Assembly (NCBI GenBank): GCA_963921935.1
Contig: OY998180.1
Span: forward strand, 48,677,731-48,741,730
DNA: 64,000 nucleotides
Direction: 5' to 3'
Source of the DNA: Galeruca laticollis
Lineage: Eukaryota; Arthropoda; Insecta; Coleoptera; Chrysomelidae
Shown: piece after piece, positions 7,590 through 20,800 of the stretch
How positions within the stretch are numbered: position 1 is the stretch's first letter
Layout: every line of letters begins with the position of its first letter
Translations under genes and position numbers: made by a program
The notes under the pieces: generated by a model
What the model saw: only the letters and a program-made list of their open reading frames with translations
Databases searched by the model: none
What the model was told of the DNA's origin: nothing

Positions 7590-7684
7590 TATAGTATTTT
7601 TCATGATCTAAGAAAGTGACTAGCCTCCAGTTATTATATGAGAGGCAATATAATAGATTTTCTTAGATCGTGAAAAATACTATA
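7590..7684. repeat. Inverted repeat, 26-bp arms
   Basis: Arms at 7590-7615 and 7659-7684 are reverse complements with one mismatch (GATCTAAG versus CTTAGATC cores), separated by 43 bases. It could be a hairpin, the ends of a very small terminal-inverted-repeat element, or a relic. No clear target duplication was seen next to the arms. Confidence 0.75.
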
Positions 7685-8034
7685 CAAATCAACTAGCTAT
7701 ATTACATATTGAGAACATTACTACTAGTAATTATATGCACCGTTTCCACCGTATTTTTGTACTGGGAATTAACATCAATATAAACTAGGAACAAAGCGAT
7801 ACATACTATTTTCAGAAAAATTTATTTGTACATTTTACATAATTTATAACTTAAAATTATAATTCAGAACATAACCATTACATTTAAATACAAATACACA
7901 CAAAACAATTCTTATATTACTTCCAGATATTTATTATTTAAAAAGAATTGATCTTTTTCTATGGCCCACCCAGGAGACGTAAGACTTCAGGCCTCATTAA
8001 GGTTCCCCATCAAAGACAGGCCTACATTTTGTGG

Positions 8035-8202
8035 TATCACAAACACTTATTCTAAAATTTATTGAAATGGTTCTATAATTCACTAAGTGATGGCACAAAC
8101 ACTTATTTCAAAGTTAGTTGAAACAGTTTTTTAATTCGTCATGTGGCTTCACGAACAAATTCCTTTGAAATAAATCAAATAGGTTCTTTAATTTCCCAGT
8201 AA
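8035..8202. repeat. Degenerate 56-bp tandem repeat, three units
   Basis: Units beginning near 8035, 8091 and 8147 share CACAAACACTTATT, then a GAAA/T-rich centre and a GGTTCT/AGTTTT...TTAATT segment, spaced 56 bases. The units are clearly diverged from one another. They lie about 1 kb left of the large satellite but do not resemble its monomer. Confidence 0.6.
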
Positions 8203-8449
8203 TCTGACTTAGATTAGTTTCCAGATCACTACATCAAAAACGAGATCTTTAAAGGCTCTAAAGCTAAAGCAACAATAATGACAACTTTTTTATGTATTTC
8301 CCTGACTAGCCACACAACAATGGGTAGAACATACTCTTACATTTACTTACCTATGATACAATAAATGCGGATTCAAAAGAGCTTACTATTTCTCAATCAA
8401 TTAACAATAATCAACATCCACTACACAGGTTGACAACATAAAAAATTGT
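8203..8449. other. Non-coding stretch, nothing recognised
   Basis: AT-rich sequence without a supported gene, RNA or repeat. Confidence 0.4.
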
Positions 8450-8536
8450 TTCTATTCAATGATTAAAGTGTACAATAAATTACCGAAGATAAAGGGAACA
8501 AAAGATTTTAAGGAATACATGTCTACTAATCTGTAA
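8450..8536 (+). pseudogene. Possible LINE C-terminal remnant
   Basis: A 28-codon stretch ending in TAA reads MIKVYNKLPKIKGTKDFKEY. A 'YNKLP..IK...DFK' tail is the common C-terminus of CR1/Jockey-type LINE reverse transcriptase proteins. There is no RT sequence upstream, so it would be a tiny relic. It is short, and the call is tentative. Confidence 0.4.
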
Positions 8537-9166
8537 CTACTGTTAAAGCTTGCCAGTTTTATTCCATTTTGTTACTATCACATTGTATTAGGATTCAGGA
8601 TAAATTAGAGATTATTATTTTATTATATATCATCTGGTAAATGGAGTTTTTGTCACCTAAGTTAGTGGACATAGATATTGACGTACCTATAAATGTTTCA
8701 GAGTTAGTAAACTCCATAATATTTGTTAAATACTCTTGATTAGTCAAATTTTGTGTGTATATATTCAGAAAATGTTTTGATGTGTTGATCAGCTTGCATG
8801 AGATTTTTCCGTGCAATAGTACATCTAGGGATTGTCTTGTACAGTGTTTCTTTTTTGTAACGTTTACATCTTCTCAGAATGTCCTCACTTGTTTTAACTA
8901 TAAATAAATAAAAACAATATAATTAAACTAAGGTACAAAGCCCTAAGATGTGTGTGTACCTTCATAATATCACAATATTAAATTATCATTAAAATAATGT
9001 AATTTAGTTTGCTAATAATTTTTAATGTTTAATGTTCTTGTGTATACTATAAAATATTGCAATATAATGAGTATTGTCATTGCATAAATAAATTTTTAAA
9101 ATATTTGCTAGTTTTATTAGGCCACAAAAAGAACAATTTATTATTACTTTAACACAATCCTGCACG
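8537..9166. other. AT-rich boundary sequence before the satellite
   Basis: No supported gene. Minus-strand open frames at 8595-8816 and 9022-9210 show no domain or motif and are judged spurious. The first satellite-like bases (GGGTTTCGGCTCCGGGGAC) begin near 9168. Confidence 0.45.
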
Positions 9167-12100
9167 GTTGGGTTTCGGCTCCGGGGACCGTTTTTATATA
9201 CACGTATCAAGAAGACATGGAGACTTCATTTTCGGTATAGGGCATATAGGATGCGTAAAATCTCAAAAAAACACATTAAAAAAAAAATTCACCCCGGGGG
9301 CGGTTTTTTTGGGGGGCGGCTACCCTTATTTTTGGAAAAATTGAAATTCCAACGACGTCATCGTTTTCCTTGAATTTTTTTATATACGGCCCTAAATTTT
9401 CATAATTTTATCTCAAACTTGAAATTTTTCTCAAGTATGGACTTTGACAAAATTTCAGAAAAAAGCGAGGGTTTCGGCTCTGGGGACACTCTGTTATATG
9501 AGAAACGGGAAGACATGGAGACTTCATTTTCGGGATAGGGCATATAGAACGCGTGAAATTTCGAAAAAACACATTAAAAAAAAATTCACACTCGGGGGCG
9601 GTTTTTTTGGGGGGCGGCTACCCTTATTTTTGGAAAAATTGAAATTTCAACGACGTCATCGTTTTCCTTGAATTTTTTTATATACGGCCCTAAATTTTCA
9701 TAATTTTATCTCAAACTTGAAATTTTTGCTCAAGTATGGACTTTGACAAAATTTCAGAAAAAAGCGAGGGTTTCGGCTCTGGGGACACTCTGTTATATGA
9801 GAAACGGAAAGACATGGAGACTTCATTTTCGGGATAGGGCATATAGAACGCGTGAAATCTCGAAAAAACACATTAAAAAAAAATTCACCCTCGGGGGCGG
9901 TTTTTTTGGGGGGCGGCTACCCTTATTTTTGGAAAAATTGAAATTTCAACGACGTTATCGTTTTCCTTGAATTTTTTTATATACGGCCCTAAATTTTCAT
10001 AATTTTATCTCAAACTTGAAATTTTTGCTCAAGTATGGACTTTGACAAAATTTCAGAAAAAAGCGAGGGTTTCGGCTCTGGGGACACTCTGTTATATGAA
10101 AAACGGGAAGACATGGAGACTTCATTTTCGGGATAGGGCATAAAGAACGCGTGAAATTTCGAAAAAACACATTAAAAAAAAATTCACCCTCGGGGGCGGT
10201 TTTTTTGGGGGGCGGCTACCCTTATTTTTGGAAAAATTGAAATTCCAACGACGTCATCGTTTTCCTTGAATTTTTTTATATACGGCCCTGAATTTTCATA
10301 ATTTTATCTCAAACTTGAAATTTTTGCTCAAGTATGGACTTTGACAAAATTTCAGAAAAAAGCGAGGGTTTCGGCTCTGGGGACACTCTGTTATATGAAA
10401 AACGGGAAGACATGGAGACTTCATTTTCGGGATAGGGCATATAGAACGCGTGAAACTTCGAAAAAACACATTAAAAAAAAAATTCACCCCCGGGGGCGGT
10501 TTTTTGGGGGGCGGCTACCCTTATTTCTGGGAAAACTGAAATTCCAACGACGTCATCGTTTTCCTTGAATTTTTTTATATACGGCCCTAAATTTTCATAA
10601 TTTTATCTCAAACTTGAAATTTTTGCTTAAGTATGGACTTTGACAAAATTTCAGAAAAAAGCGAGGGTTTCGGCTCTGGGGACACTCTGTTATATGAAAA
10701 ACGGGAAGACATGGAGACTTCATTTTCGGGATAGGGCATATAGAACGCGTGAAATTTCGAAAAAACACATTAAAAAAAAATTCACCCTCGGGGGCGGTTT
10801 TAAGGGGGCGGCTACCCTTATTTTTGGAAAAATTGAAATTTCAACGACGTCATCGTTTTCCTTGAATTTTTTTATATACGGCCCTAAATTTTCATAATTT
10901 TATCTCAAACTTGAAATTTTTGCTCAATTATGGACTTTGACAAAATTTCAGAAAAAAGCGAGGGTTTCGGCTCTGGGGACACTCTGTTATATGAAAAACG
11001 GGAAGACATGGAGACTTCATTTTCGGGATAGGGCATATAGAACGCGTGAAATTTCGAAAAAACAAATTAAAAAAAAATTCACCCTCGGGGGCGGTTTTTT
11101 TGGGGGGCGGCTACCCTTATTTTTGGAAAAATTGAAATTTCAACGACGTCATCGTTTTCCTTGAATTTTTTTATATACGGCCCTAAATTTTCATAATTTT
11201 ATCTCAAACTTGAAATTTTTGCTTAAGTATGGACTTTGACAAAATTTCAGAAAAAAGCGAGGGTTTCGGCTCTGGGGACACTCTGTTATATGAAAAACGG
11301 GAAGACATGGAGACTTCATTTTCGGGATAGGGCATAAAGAACGCGTGAAATTTCGAAAAAACACATTAAAAAAAAATTCACCCTCGGGGGCGGTTTTTTT
11401 GGGGGGCGGCTACCCTTATTTTTGGAAAAATTGAAATTCCAACGACGTCATCGTTTTCCTTGAATTTTTTTATATACGGCCCTGAATTTTCATAATTTTA
11501 TCTCAAACTTGAAATTTTTGCTCAAGTATGGACTTTGACAAAATTTCAGAAAAAAGCGAGGGTTTCGGCTCTGGGGACACTCTGTTATATGAAAAACGGG
11601 AAGACATGGAGACTTCATTTTCGGGATAGGGCATATAGAACGCGTGAAACTTCGAAAAAACACATTAAAAAAAAATTCACCCCCGGGGGCGGTTTTTTGG
11701 GGGGCGGCTACCCTTATTTTTGGGAAAACTGAAATTCCAACGACGTCATCGTTTTCCTTGAATTTTTTTATATACGGCCCTAAATTTTCATAATTTTATC
11801 TCAAACTTGAAATTTTTGCTTAAGTATGGACTTTGACAAAATTTCAGAAAAAAGCGAGGGTTTCGGCTCTGGGGACACTCTGTTATATGAAAAACGGGAA
11901 GACATGGAGACTTCATTTTCGGGATAGGGCATATAGAACGCGTGAAATTTCGAAAAAACACATTAAAAAAAAATTCACCCTCGGGGGCGGTTTTAAGGGG
12001 GCGGCTACCCTTATTTTTGGAAAAATTGAAATTCCAACGACGTCATCGTTTTCCTTGAATTTTTTTATATACGGCCCTAAATTTTCATAATTTTATCTCA

Positions 12101-14888
12101 AACTTGAAATTTTTGCTCAATTATGGACTTTGACAAAATTTCAGAAAAAAGCGAGGGTTTCGGCTCTGGGGACACTCTGTTATATGAAAAACGGGAAGAC
12201 ATGGAGACTTCATTTTCGGGATAGGGCATATAGAACGCGTGAAATTTCGAAAAAACACATTAAAAAAAATTCACCCTCGGAGGCGGTTTTTTTGGGGGGC
12301 GGCTACCCTTATTTTTGGAAAAATTGAAATTTCAACGACGTCATCGTTTTCCTTGAATTTTTTTATATACGGCCCTAAATTTTCATAATTTTATCTCAAA
12401 CTTGAAATTTTTGCTTAAGTATGGACTTTGACAAAATTTCAGAAAAAAGCGAGGGTTTCGGCTCTGGGGACACTCTGTTATATGAAAAACGGGAAGACAT
12501 GGAGACTTCATTTTCGGGATAGGGCATAAAGAACGCGTGAAATTTCGAAAAAACACATTAAAAAAAAATTCACCCTCGGGGGCGGTTTTTTTGGGGGGCG
12601 GCTACCCTTATTTTTGGAAAAATTGAAATTCCAACGACGTCATCGTTTTCCTTGACTTTTTTTATATACGGCCCTGAATTTTCATAATTTTATCTCAAAC
12701 TTGAAATTTTTGCTCAAGTATGGACTTTGACAAAATTTCAGAAAAAAGCGAGGGTTTCGGCTCTGGGGACACTCTGTTATATGAGAAACGGAAAGACATG
12801 GAGACTTCATTTTCGGGATAGGGCATAAAGAACGCGTGAAATCTCGAAAAAACACATTAAAAAAAATTCACCCTCGGGGGCGGTATTTTTGGAAAAATTG
12901 AAATTTCAACGACGTTATCGTTTTCCTTGAATTTTTTTATATACGGCCCTAAATTTTCATAATTTTATCTCAAACTTGAAATTTTTGCTAAAGTATGGAC
13001 TTTGACAAAATTTCAGAAAAAAGCGAGGGTTTCGGCTCTGGGGACACTCTGTTATATGAAAAACGGGAAGACATGGAGACTTCATTTTCGGGATAGGGCA
13101 TAAAGAACGCGTGAAATTTCGAAAAAACACATTAAAAAAAAATTCACCCTCGGGGGCGGTTTTTTTGGGGGGCGGCTACCCTTATTTTTGGAAAAATTGA
13201 AATTCCAACGACGTCATCGTTTTCCTTGAATTTTTTTATATACGGCCCTGAATTTTCATAATTTTATCTCAAACTTGAAATTTTTGCTCAAGTATGGACT
13301 TTGACAAAATTTCAGAAAAAAGCGAGGGTTTCGGCTCTGGGGACACTCTGTTATATGAAAAACGGGAAGACATGGAGACTTCATTTTCGGGATAGGGCAT
13401 ATAGAACGCGTGAAACTTCGAAAAAACACATTAAAAAAAAATTCACCCCCGGGGGCGGTTTTTTGGGGGGGGGCTACCCTTATTTTTGGGAAAACTGAAA
13501 TTCCAACGACGTCATCGTTTTCCTTGAATTTTTTTATATACGGCCCTAAATTTTCATAATTTTATCTCAAACTTGAAATTTTTGCTTAAGTATGGACTTT
13601 GACAAAATTTCAGAAAAAAGCGAGGGTTTCGGCTCTGGGGACACTCTGTTATATGAAAAACGGGAAGACATGGAGACTTCATTTTCGGGATAGGGCATAT
13701 AGAACGCGTGAAATTTCGAAAAAACACATTAAAAAAAAATTCACCCTCGGGGGCGGTTTTAAGGGGGCGGCTACCCTTATTTTTGGAAAAATTGAAATTT
13801 CAACGACGTCATCGTTTTCCTTGAATTTTTTTATATACGGCCCTAAATTTTCATAATTTTATCTCAAACTTGAAATTTTTGCTCAATTATGGACTTTGAC
13901 AAAATTTCAGAAAAAAGCGAGGGTTTCGGCTCTGGGGACACTCTGTTATATGAGAAACGGAAAGACATGGAGACTTCATTTTCGGGATAGGGCATATAGA
14001 ACGCGTGAAATTTCGAAAAAACACATTAAAAAAAATTCACTTTCGGGGGCGGTTTTTTTGGGGGGCGGCTACCCTTATTTTTGGAAAAATTGAAATTTCA
14101 ACGACGTCATCGTTTTCCTTGAATTTTTTTATATACGGCCCTAAATTTTCATAATTTTATCTCAAACTTGAAATTTTTGCTCAAGTATGGACTTTGACAA
14201 AATTTCAGAAAAAAGCGAGGGTTTCGGCTCTGGGGACACTCTGTTATATGAAAAACGGGAAGACATGGAGACTTCATTTTCGGGATAGGGCATATAGAAC
14301 AAGTGAAATTTCGAAAAAACATTAAAAAAAATTCACCCTCGGGGGCGGTTATTTTGGGGGGCGGCTACCCTTATTTTTGGAAAAATTGAAATTCTAACGA
14401 CGTCATCGTTTTCCTTGAATTTTTTTATATACGGCCCTAAATTTTCATAATTTTATCTCAAACTTGAAATTTTTGCTCAAGTATGGACTTTGACAAAATT
14501 TCAGAAAAAAGCGAGGGTTTCGGCTCTGGGGTCACTCTGTTATATAAGAAACTGGAAGACATGGAGACCTCATTTTCGGGATAGGACATATAGAACGCGT
14601 GAAATTTCGAAAAAACACATTAAAAAAAAATTCACCCTCGGGGGCGGTTTTTTTGGGGGGCGGCTACCCTTATTTTTGGAAAAATTGAAATTTCAACGAC
14701 GTCATCGTTTTCCTTGAATTTTTTTATATACGGCCCTAAATTTTCATAATTTTATCTCAAACTTGAAATTTTTGCTCAAGTATGGACTTTGACAAAATTT
14801 CAGAAAAAAGCGAGGGTTTCGGCTCTGGGGTCACTCTGTTATATAAGAAACTGGAAGACATGGAGACTTCATTTTCGGGATAGGGCAT
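9167..14888 (+). repeat. Satellite array, type A ~299-bp monomers
   Basis: Head-to-tail monomers of about 297-299 bp, all in the same orientation. Type A landmarks: GAGGGTTTCGGCTCTGGGGAC, GTTATATGAAAAACGGGAAG, GAACGCGTGAAATTTCG, ACACATTAAAAAAAAATTC, a GGGGGCGG...GGGGGGCGGCTACCC G/T-rich block, CAACGACGTCATCG and ATACGGCCCTAAATTTTC. The first monomer (9167-9460) is the most divergent and mixes A and B features, as expected at an array edge. Monomers from ~14220 on also mix: they are type A but carry TTATATAAGAAACTGG. The switch to type B is near 14888. Confidence 0.96.
10042..12720 (+). repeat. Four-monomer higher-order repeat, ~1.19 kb, in type A
   Basis: A fixed order of four marked monomers recurs: one with CATAAAGAACGCG and CGGCCCTGAATTTTC (from ~10042, ~11236, ~12429), one with GAAACTTCG and CCCCCGGGGGC (~10341, ~11535), one with GGTTTTAAGGGGGCGG (~10640, ~11833), and one preceded by CAATTATGGAC (~10937, ~12130). 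Offsets are 1,193-1,194 bases. A disturbed copy with two inserted or deleted monomers continues to ~14090. Confidence 0.8.
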
Positions 14889-15397
14889 ATACGATGCGTG
14901 AAATGTCAAAAAAATACACAAAATAAAAAATTCCCTTTCGGGGGTGCTTTTTTTGAAAAAAATGAAATTCCAACGACGTCATCGGTTCCCTTGAGTTTTT
15001 TTATGTACGGCCCAAAATTTTCATAATTTTATCATAAACTTGAAATTTTTCTCACGTAAGGACTTTGATAAAATTTCAGAGAAAATGCGATGATTCTGGA
15101 TCTTGGGTCACTCTGTTATATAAGAAACGGGAAGAGATGGAGACTTAATTTTCGGGATAGGGCATGTACGATGCGTGAAATCTCAAAAAAATACACTAAA
15201 TAAAAAATTCCCTTTCGGGGGTGCTTTTGTTGGGGGAAAAAAATGAAATTCCAACGACGTCATCGGTTTCCTTGAGTTTTTTTATGTACGGCCCTAAATT
15301 TTCATAATTTTATCATAAACTTGAAATTTTTCTTAAGTATGGACATTGACAAATTTTCAAAGAATATGCGATGATTCTGGATCTTGGGTCACTCTGT

Positions 15398-15431
15398 TAT
15401 ATAAGAAACGGGAAGATATGGAGACTTCATT
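15398..15431 (+). promoter_or_regulatory. TATA-initiator pair in a type B monomer (example)
   Basis: TATATAAG at 15398-15405 and TCATT at 15427-15431; the first T lies at -31 relative to the A of TCATT. This matches arthropod core-promoter geometry (TATA starting near -31, initiator TCAKT). The pair recurs in most type B monomers. No transcription evidence is available here. Confidence 0.4.
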
Positions 15432-17862
15432 TTCGGGATAGAGCATATACGATGCGTGAAATCTCAAAAAAATTCACTAAATAAAAAATTCCCTTTCGGG
15501 GGTGGTTTTTTTGGGGGGTGGCTACCCTTATTTTTGGAAAAAATGAAATTCCAACGACGTCATCGGTTTCCTCAATTTTCACAGTTTTATCTGAAACTTG
15601 AAATTTTTCTTAAGTATGGACATTGACAAATTTTCAGAGAAAATGCGATGATTCTGGATCATGGGTCACTCTGTTATATAAGAAACTGGAAGATATGGAG
15701 ACTTCATTTTCGGGATAGAGCATATACGATGCGTGAAATCTCAAAAAAATACACTAAATAAAAAATTCCCTTTAGGGGGTGGTTTTTTGTATTCTTTTAT
15801 GTACCGCCCTCAATTTTCACAGTTTTATCTTGAACTTGATATTTTTCTCAAGTATGGACATTGACAAATTTTCAAAGAATATGCGTTGATTCTGGATCTT
15901 GGGTCACTCTGTTATATAAGAAACAAGAAGACATGGAGACTTCATTTTCGGGATAGAGCATATACGATGCGTGAAATCTCAAAAAAATACACTAAATAAA
16001 AAATTCCCTTTCGGGGGTGGTTTTTTTGGGGGTGGGCTACCCTTATTTTTGGAAAAAAAGAAATTCCAACGACGTCATCGGTTTCCTTGAATTTTTTTAT
16101 GTACGGAAATTCCAACGACGTCATCGGTTTCCTTGAATTTTTTTATGTACGGCTCTCAATTTTCACAGTTTTATCTTAAACTTGAAATTTTTCTTAAGTA
16201 TGAACATTGACAAATTTTCAGAGAAAATGCGATGATTCTGGATCTTGGGTCACTCTGTTATATAAGAAACGGGAAGACATGGAGACTTCATTTTCAGGAT
16301 AGAGCATATACGATGCGTTAAATCTCAAAAAAATACACTAAATAAAAAATTCCCTTTCGGGGGTGGTTTTTTTGGGGGGTGGCTACCCTTATTAATGGAA
16401 AAAATGAAATTCCAACGACGTCATCGGTTTCCTTGAATTTTTTTATGTACGGCCCTCAATTTTCACAGTTTTATCTTAAACTTGAAATTTTTCTTAAGTA
16501 TGGACATTGACAAATTTTCAAAGAATATGCGTTGATTCTGGATCTTGGGTCACTCTGTTATATAAGAAACTGGAAGACATGGAGACTTCATTTTCGAGAT
16601 AGGGCATATACGATGCGTGAAATCTCAAAAATATACACTAAATAAAAAATTCCCTTTCGGGGGTGGTTTTTTTAGGGGGTGGCTACCCTTATTTTTGGAA
16701 GAAATGAAATTCCAACAACGTCATCGGTTTCCTTGAATTTTTTTATGTACGGCACTCAATTTTCACAGTTTTATCTTAAACTTGAAATTTTCCTCACGTA
16801 TGGGCTTTGACAAATTTTCAGAGAAAATGCGATGATTCTGGATCTTGGGTCACTCTGTTATATAAGAAACGGGTAGACATGGAGACCCAATTTTCGGGAT
16901 AGGGTGAATACGATGCGTGAAATCTCAAAAAAATACACTAAATAAGAAATTCCCTCTCGGGGGTGGTTTTTTTGGGGGGTGGCTACCCTTATTTTTGGAA
17001 AAAATGAAATTCCAACGACGTCATCGGTTTCCTTGAATTTTTTTATGTACGGCACTCAATTTTCACAGTTTTATCTTGAACTTGAAATTTTTGTCAAGTA
17101 GGGACGTTGACAAATTTTCAGAGAAAATGCGATGATTCTCTATCTTGGGTCACTCTGTTATATAAGAAACTGGAAGACATGGAGACTTCATTTTCGGGAT
17201 GGGGCATATACGATGCGTGAAATGTCAAAAAAATAAACAAAATAAAAAATTCCCTTTAGGGGGTGGTTTTTTAGGGGGTGGCTACCCTTATTTTTGGAAA
17301 AAATGAAATTCCAACGACGTCATCGGTTTCCTTGAATTTTTTATGTACGGCCCTAAATTTTCATAATTTTATCATAAACTTGAAATTTTTCTCACGAAAA
17401 AAATTTCAGAGAAAATGCGATGATCTGAATCTTGGGTCACTCTGTTATATAAGAAACGGGAAGACTTGGAGACTTCATTTTCGGGATATAACATATACGA
17501 TGCGTGAAATCTCAAAAAAATACACTAAATAAAAAATTCCCTTTCGGGGGTGGTTTTTTTGGGGGGTGGCTACCCTTATTTTTGGAAAAAATGAAATTCC
17601 AACGACGTCATCGGTTTCCTTGAATTTATTATGTACGGCTCTGAATTTTCATAATTTTATCATAAACTTGAAATTTTTCTCACGTATGGACATTGACAAA
17701 ATTTCAGAGAAAATGCGATGATTCTGGATCTTGAGTCACTCTGTTATATAAGAAACGGGAAGACATGGAAACTTCATTTTCGGGATAGAACATATACGAA
17801 GCGTGAAATCTCAAAAAAATACACTAAGTAAGAAATTCCCTTTCGGGGGTGGTTTTTTTGGG

Positions 17863-17874
17863 GGGTGGCCACCC
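17863..17874. repeat. GGGTGGCCACCC palindrome in type B monomers (example)
   Basis: A perfect 12-bp palindrome beside the G/T-rich block. It is present in the GGCC monomer variants (for example also near 19045, 26450 and 28340). In other monomers it reads GGGTGGCTACCC, which is imperfect. Confidence 0.8.
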
Positions 17875-20800
17875 TTATTTTTGAAAAAAATGAAATTCCA
17901 ACGACGTCATCGGTTTCCTTGAGTTTTTTATATACGGCCCTGAATTTTCATAATTTTATCATCAACTTGAAATTTTTCTCACGTATGGACATTGACAAAA
18001 TTTCAGAGAAAATGCGATGATTCTGGATCTTGGGTCACTCTGTTATATAAGAAACGGGAAGACATGGGGACTTCATTTTCGGGATAGAGCATATACGATG
18101 CGTGAAATCTCAAAAAAATACACTAAATAAAAAATTCCCTCTCGGGGGTGGTTTTTTTGGGGGGGTGGCTACCCTTATTTTTGGAAAAAATGAAATTCCA
18201 ACGACGTCATCGGTTTCCTTGTATTTTTTTTTGTACGGCCCTCAATTTTCACAGTTTTATCTTAAATTTGAAATTTTACTTAAGTATGGACATTGACAAA
18301 TTTTCAAAGAGTATACGTTGATTCTGGATCTTGGGTCACTCTGTTATATAAGAAACGGGAAGACATGGAGACTTCATTTTCGGGATACAGCATATACGAT
18401 GCGTGAAATCTCAAAAAAATACACTAAATAAAAAATTCCCTTTCGGGGGTGGTTTTTTTGGGGGTTGCTACCCTTATTTTTGGAAAAAATGAAATTCCAA
18501 CGACGTCATCGGTTTCCTTGAATTTTTTTATGTACGGCCCTCAATTTTCACAGTTTTATCTTAAATTTGAAATTTTTCTTAAGTATGGACATTGACAAAT
18601 TTTCAAAGAATATACGTTGATTCTGGATCTTGGGTCACTCTGTTATATAAGAAACGGGAAGATATGGGGACTTCATTTTCGGTATAGAGCATATACGATG
18701 CGTGAAATCTCAAAAAATACACTAAATAAAAAATTGCCTTTCGGGGGTGGCTACCCTTATTTTTGGAAAAAATGAAATTCCAACGACGTCATCGGTTTCC
18801 TTGAGTTTTTTCATGTACGGCCCTAAATTTTCATAATTTTATCATAAACTTGAAATTTTTCTCACGTATGGACTTTGACAAAATTTCAGAGAAAATGCGA
18901 TGATTCTGGATCTTGGGTCACACTGTTATATAAGAAACGGGAAGACATGGGGACTTCATTTTCGGGATAGAGCATATACGATGCGTGAAATCTCAAAAAA
19001 ATACACTAAATAAAAAATTACCTTTTGGGGGTGGTTTTTTTGGGGGGTGGCCACCCTTATTTTTGAAAAAAATGAAATTCCAACGAAGCATCGGTTTCCT
19101 TGAGTTTTTTATGTACGGCCCTAAATTTTCATAATTTTATCATAAACTTGAAATTTTTCTCACGTATGGACTTTGACAAAATTTCAGAGAAAAAGCGATG
19201 ATTCTGGATCTTGGGTCACACTGTTATATAAGAAACGTGAAGACATGGGGACTTCATTTTCGGGATAGAGCATATACGATGCGTGAAATCTCAAAAAAAT
19301 ACACTAAATAAAAAATTCCCTTTTGGGGGTGGTTTTTTTGGAAAAAATGAAATTCCAACGACGTCATCGGTTTCCTTGAATTTTTTTATGTACGGCCCTC
19401 AATTTTCACAATTTTATCTTAAACTTGAAATTTTTCTTAAGTATGGACATTGACAAATTTTCAAAGAATATGCGTTGATTCTGGATCTTGGGTCACTCTG
19501 TTATATAAGAAACTGGAAGACTTGGAGACTTCATTTTCGGTATAGAGCATATACGATGCGTGAAATCTCAAAAAAATACACCAAATAAAAAATTCCCTTT
19601 TGGGGGTGGTTTTTTTGGGGGCTGGCTACCCTTATTTTTGGAAAAAATGAAATTCCAACGACGTCATCGGTTTCCTTGAATTTTTTTATGTACGGCCCTC
19701 AATTTTCACAGTATTATCTTAAACTTGAAATTTTTCTTAAGTATCGACATTGACAAATTTTCAAAGAATATTCGTTGATTCTGGATCTTGGGTCACTCTG
19801 TTATATAAGAAACGGGAAGACATGGAGACTTCATTTTCGGGATAGAGCATATACGATGCGTGAAATCTCAAAAAATACACTAAATAAAAAATTGCCTTTC
19901 GGGGGTGGCTACCGTTATTTTTGGAAAAAATGAAATTCCAACGACGTCATCGGTTTCCTTGAGTTTTTTTATGTACGGCCCTAAATTTCCATAATTTTAT
20001 CATAAACTTGAAATTTTTCTCACGTATGGACTTTGACAAAATTTCAGAGAAAATGCGATGATTCTGGATCTTGGGTCACTCTGTTATATAAGAAACGGGA
20101 AGACATGGGGACTTCATTTTCATGATAGAGCATATACGATGCGTGAAATCTCAAAAAAGTACACTAAATAAAAAATTCCCTTTCGGGGGTGGTTTTTTTG
20201 GGGGGTGGCTACCCTTATTTTTGGAAAAAATGAAATTCCAATGACGTCATCGATTTCCTTGAGTTTTTTTATGTACGGCCCTCAATTTTCACAGATTTAT
20301 CTTAAACTTGAAATTTTTCTTAAGTCTGGACATTGACAAATTTTCAAAGAATATACGTTGATTCTGGATCTTGGGTCACACTGTTATATAAGAAACGGGA
20401 AGACATGGGAACTTCATTTTCGGGATAGAGCATATACGATGCGTGAAATCTCAAAAAAATACACTAAATAAAAAATTCCCTTTTGGGGGTGGTTTTTTTG
20501 GGGGCTGGCTACCCTTATTTTTGGAAAAAATGAAATTCCAACGACGTCATCGGTTTCCTTGAATTTTTTTATGTACGGCCCTCAATTTTCACAGTATTAT
20601 CTTAAACTTGAAATTTTTCTTAAGTATCGACATTGACAAATTTTCAAAGAATATTCGTTGATTCTGGATCTTGGGTCACTCTGTTATATAAGAAACGGGA
20701 AGACTTGGAGACTTCATTTTCGGTATAGAGCATATACGATGCGTGAAATCTCAAAAAATACACTAAATAAAAAATTGCCTTTCGGGGGTGGCTACCGTTA

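Noticed and set aside
8595..9210. Two minus-strand open frames (73 and 62 codons)
   Set aside because: AT-rich, no domain, no conserved motif, adjacent to repeats; indistinguishable from chance.
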